Shown piece after piece: positions 4,993 through 5,747 of a stretch of DNA of 5,747 nt. The stretch's first letter is position 1. Each line of letters starts with the position of its first letter. The DNA lies in assembly GCA_021463315.1 (NCBI GenBank), contig JAJTXO010000290.1:1-5747 (forward strand). Direction: 5' to 3'. A program made the translations under genes and the position numbers. The notes beneath the pieces are model-generated. The model made no database searches and was not told where the DNA came from. It saw only the letters and a program-made list of their open reading frames with translations. The DNA is from Caldilineales bacterium. Lineage in GTDB: Bacteria > Chloroflexota > Anaerolineae > JAAEKA01.

Positions 4993-5747
4993 ATGCTTTT
5001 TCAAGACCTTGGTCGAAGGAAAGTGTCGGTGGATTTCAGCGGGGGTCGCCTGAGCAGCGACGGAGGAGTTTTACTATTGCGAGCCGTTGATGGGGGTCTT
5101 GGGATCAGCCGGAAGCTGGCGGGATGTTTTCGCGATTACCGGCAGCAGGAGCAGGTGGAGCACGGGGTGGAGGAGTTGGTGAGGCAGCGGCTTTTCGGGC
5201 TGGCGCTGGGATACGAGGATCTCAACGACCACGCGGAGCTGAGGCGCGATCCGCTTTTGGCAGCGGCCGTGGGCAAGGAGGATTTGCTTGGCGAGAAACG
5301 GCGGCTGGAAAAAGACCGGGGATTTGCGGGAGCGAGCCCGTCCACGCTCAACCGGCTGGAACTGGGGACGAAGTTCAGCGACCGCTACCGCAAGATCCAC
5401 GCGGACCCGGAACGGGTGGAGGCTGCCGTGTTGGAGTTGTGGGTGCGGTGCCTGCCGAAGGGAAAGGAAGTTTTCGTTCTGGATTTTGACGCGACCGACG
5501 ACCCGCTTCACGGGGGGCAGGAGGGAAGGTTTTTTCACGGCTATTACGGCAACTACTGTTACCTGCCGCTCTTTTGTTTTTGCGGGGATGTCCCGTTGTG
5601 GGCGCAGTTGCGCACGAGCGATCACGATGCCAGCACGGGAACCGTGGAGGCGCTGGGAAAAATCGTCGCGGCCATCCGGGCGCGTTTTCCCGATGCCAAA
5701 ATCCTGGTGCGTGCGGACTCGGGATTTTCGCGCGAGCCGATCATGGC
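4993..5747 (+). CDS. IS1380-family transposase, 3' part outside window
   Basis: An uninterrupted frame of 251 codons running off the right edge; family members are about 430-460 residues, so roughly the first half is seen. It is a DDE (RNase H-fold) transposase. Family blocks visible in order are FSGGRLSSDGGVLLLRAVD (15-33), FGLALGYEDLNDHAELRRDPLL, STLNRLELGT, VLDFDATDDPLHGGQEGRFF with the first catalytic Asp (D164 or D166), HGYYGNYCYLPL, and ILVRADSGFSRE with the second catalytic Asp (D242). The catalytic Glu would lie beyond the window. The start is ATG 4993. Many relatives begin with a Thr-Glu-Cys motif, and codons for QTEC lie just upstream at 4969-4980 without a canonical start, so either GTG 4930 is used or this copy begins at 4993; the -10-like box at 4941 favours 4993. 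The frame is open with no stop, so the element may be young or active. Confidence 0.88.
   Translation, partial: MLFQDLGRRKVSVDFSGGRLSSDGGVLLLRAVDGGLGISRKLAGCFRDYRQQEQVEHGVEELVRQRLFGLALGYEDLNDHAELRRDPLLAAAVGKEDLLGEKRRLEKDRGFAGASPSTLNRLELGTKFSDRYRKIHADPERVEAAVLELWVRCLPKGKEVFVLDFDATDDPLHGGQEGRFFHGYYGNYCYLPLFCFCGDVPLWAQLRTSDHDASTGTVEALGKIVAAIRARFPDAKILVRADSGFSREPIM

Larger units (their letters stand above)
4885..5747 (+). mobile_element. IS1380-family insertion sequence, left part only
   Basis: The element is recognised from its transposase gene; it continues past the right edge. Its left end is placed approximately, between about 4870 and 4990: the older transposase remnant is recognisable up to its NPARR segment (near 4855-4872) and unrelated non-coding sequence follows. 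The terminal inverted repeat and the short target duplication expected for this family cannot be confirmed because the right end is outside the window. Confidence 0.6.

Noticed and set aside
5074..5625. 183-codon minus-strand frame opposite the IS1380 transposase
   Set aside because: Low-complexity antisense frame over a recognised transposase gene; explained by GC-rich codon use.

Overview
The window is about 5.7 kb of moderately GC-rich bacterial DNA. It has two parts: a plus-strand block of sugar-metabolism genes on the left, and a toxin-antitoxin, repeat and insertion-sequence block on the right. A GPH/SLC45-like MFS transporter paired with a GntR-headed regulator carrying a LacI-type effector domain, short 9-bp-periodic intergenic repeats, a VapBC module and IS1380-type elements is a combination I associate with Verrucomicrobiota and related PVC bacteria. 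That placement is inference; no rRNA or marker gene is present to test it.

Layout. Positions 1-468 are the nearly complete 3' part of a gluconokinase gene that enters from the left edge inside its Walker A loop. A 199-bp gap (469-667) holds a hairpin, a small inverted repeat, a second hairpin beside a GGAGGAG run, and a possible 30-codon leader ORF whose stop directly abuts the next start. Positions 668-2017 encode a 12-TM MFS sugar-type transporter. It overlaps by 4 bp (ATGA) a transcriptional regulator gene at 2014-3048, so the two form a translationally coupled transporter-regulator pair. A 175-bp gap (3049-3223) contains a 9-bp-periodic repeat (3077-3103). Positions 3224-3475 and 3479-3925 are a VapB-like antitoxin and a VapC-like PIN-domain toxin, 3 bp apart.

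The gap 3926-4317 has no gene. It carries a long palindromic element (4003-4150) whose two inverted arms are each built from three 9-bp units around an internal hairpin, plus other small palindromes. Positions 4881-4318 (minus strand) are the C-terminal remnant of a transposase without a start codon. Its reading frame is cut where a partial IS1380-type element begins; that element's transposase gene (4993 onward, plus strand) runs off the right edge. The right end therefore looks like a younger IS placed in or against an older, decaying transposase gene.

How the genes may work together: the transporter probably imports a sugar or glycoside, and the coupled regulator probably senses a related ligand and controls the pair. 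Gluconokinase would feed gluconate into the pentose-phosphate pathway, but a shared pathway with the transporter is only suggested by proximity. VapBC is a self-contained module. I found no convincing wholly new system; the most noteworthy items are the 9-bp-periodic palindromic repeat, the nested transposase remnants, and the coupled transporter-regulator pair with a diverged ligand pocket.
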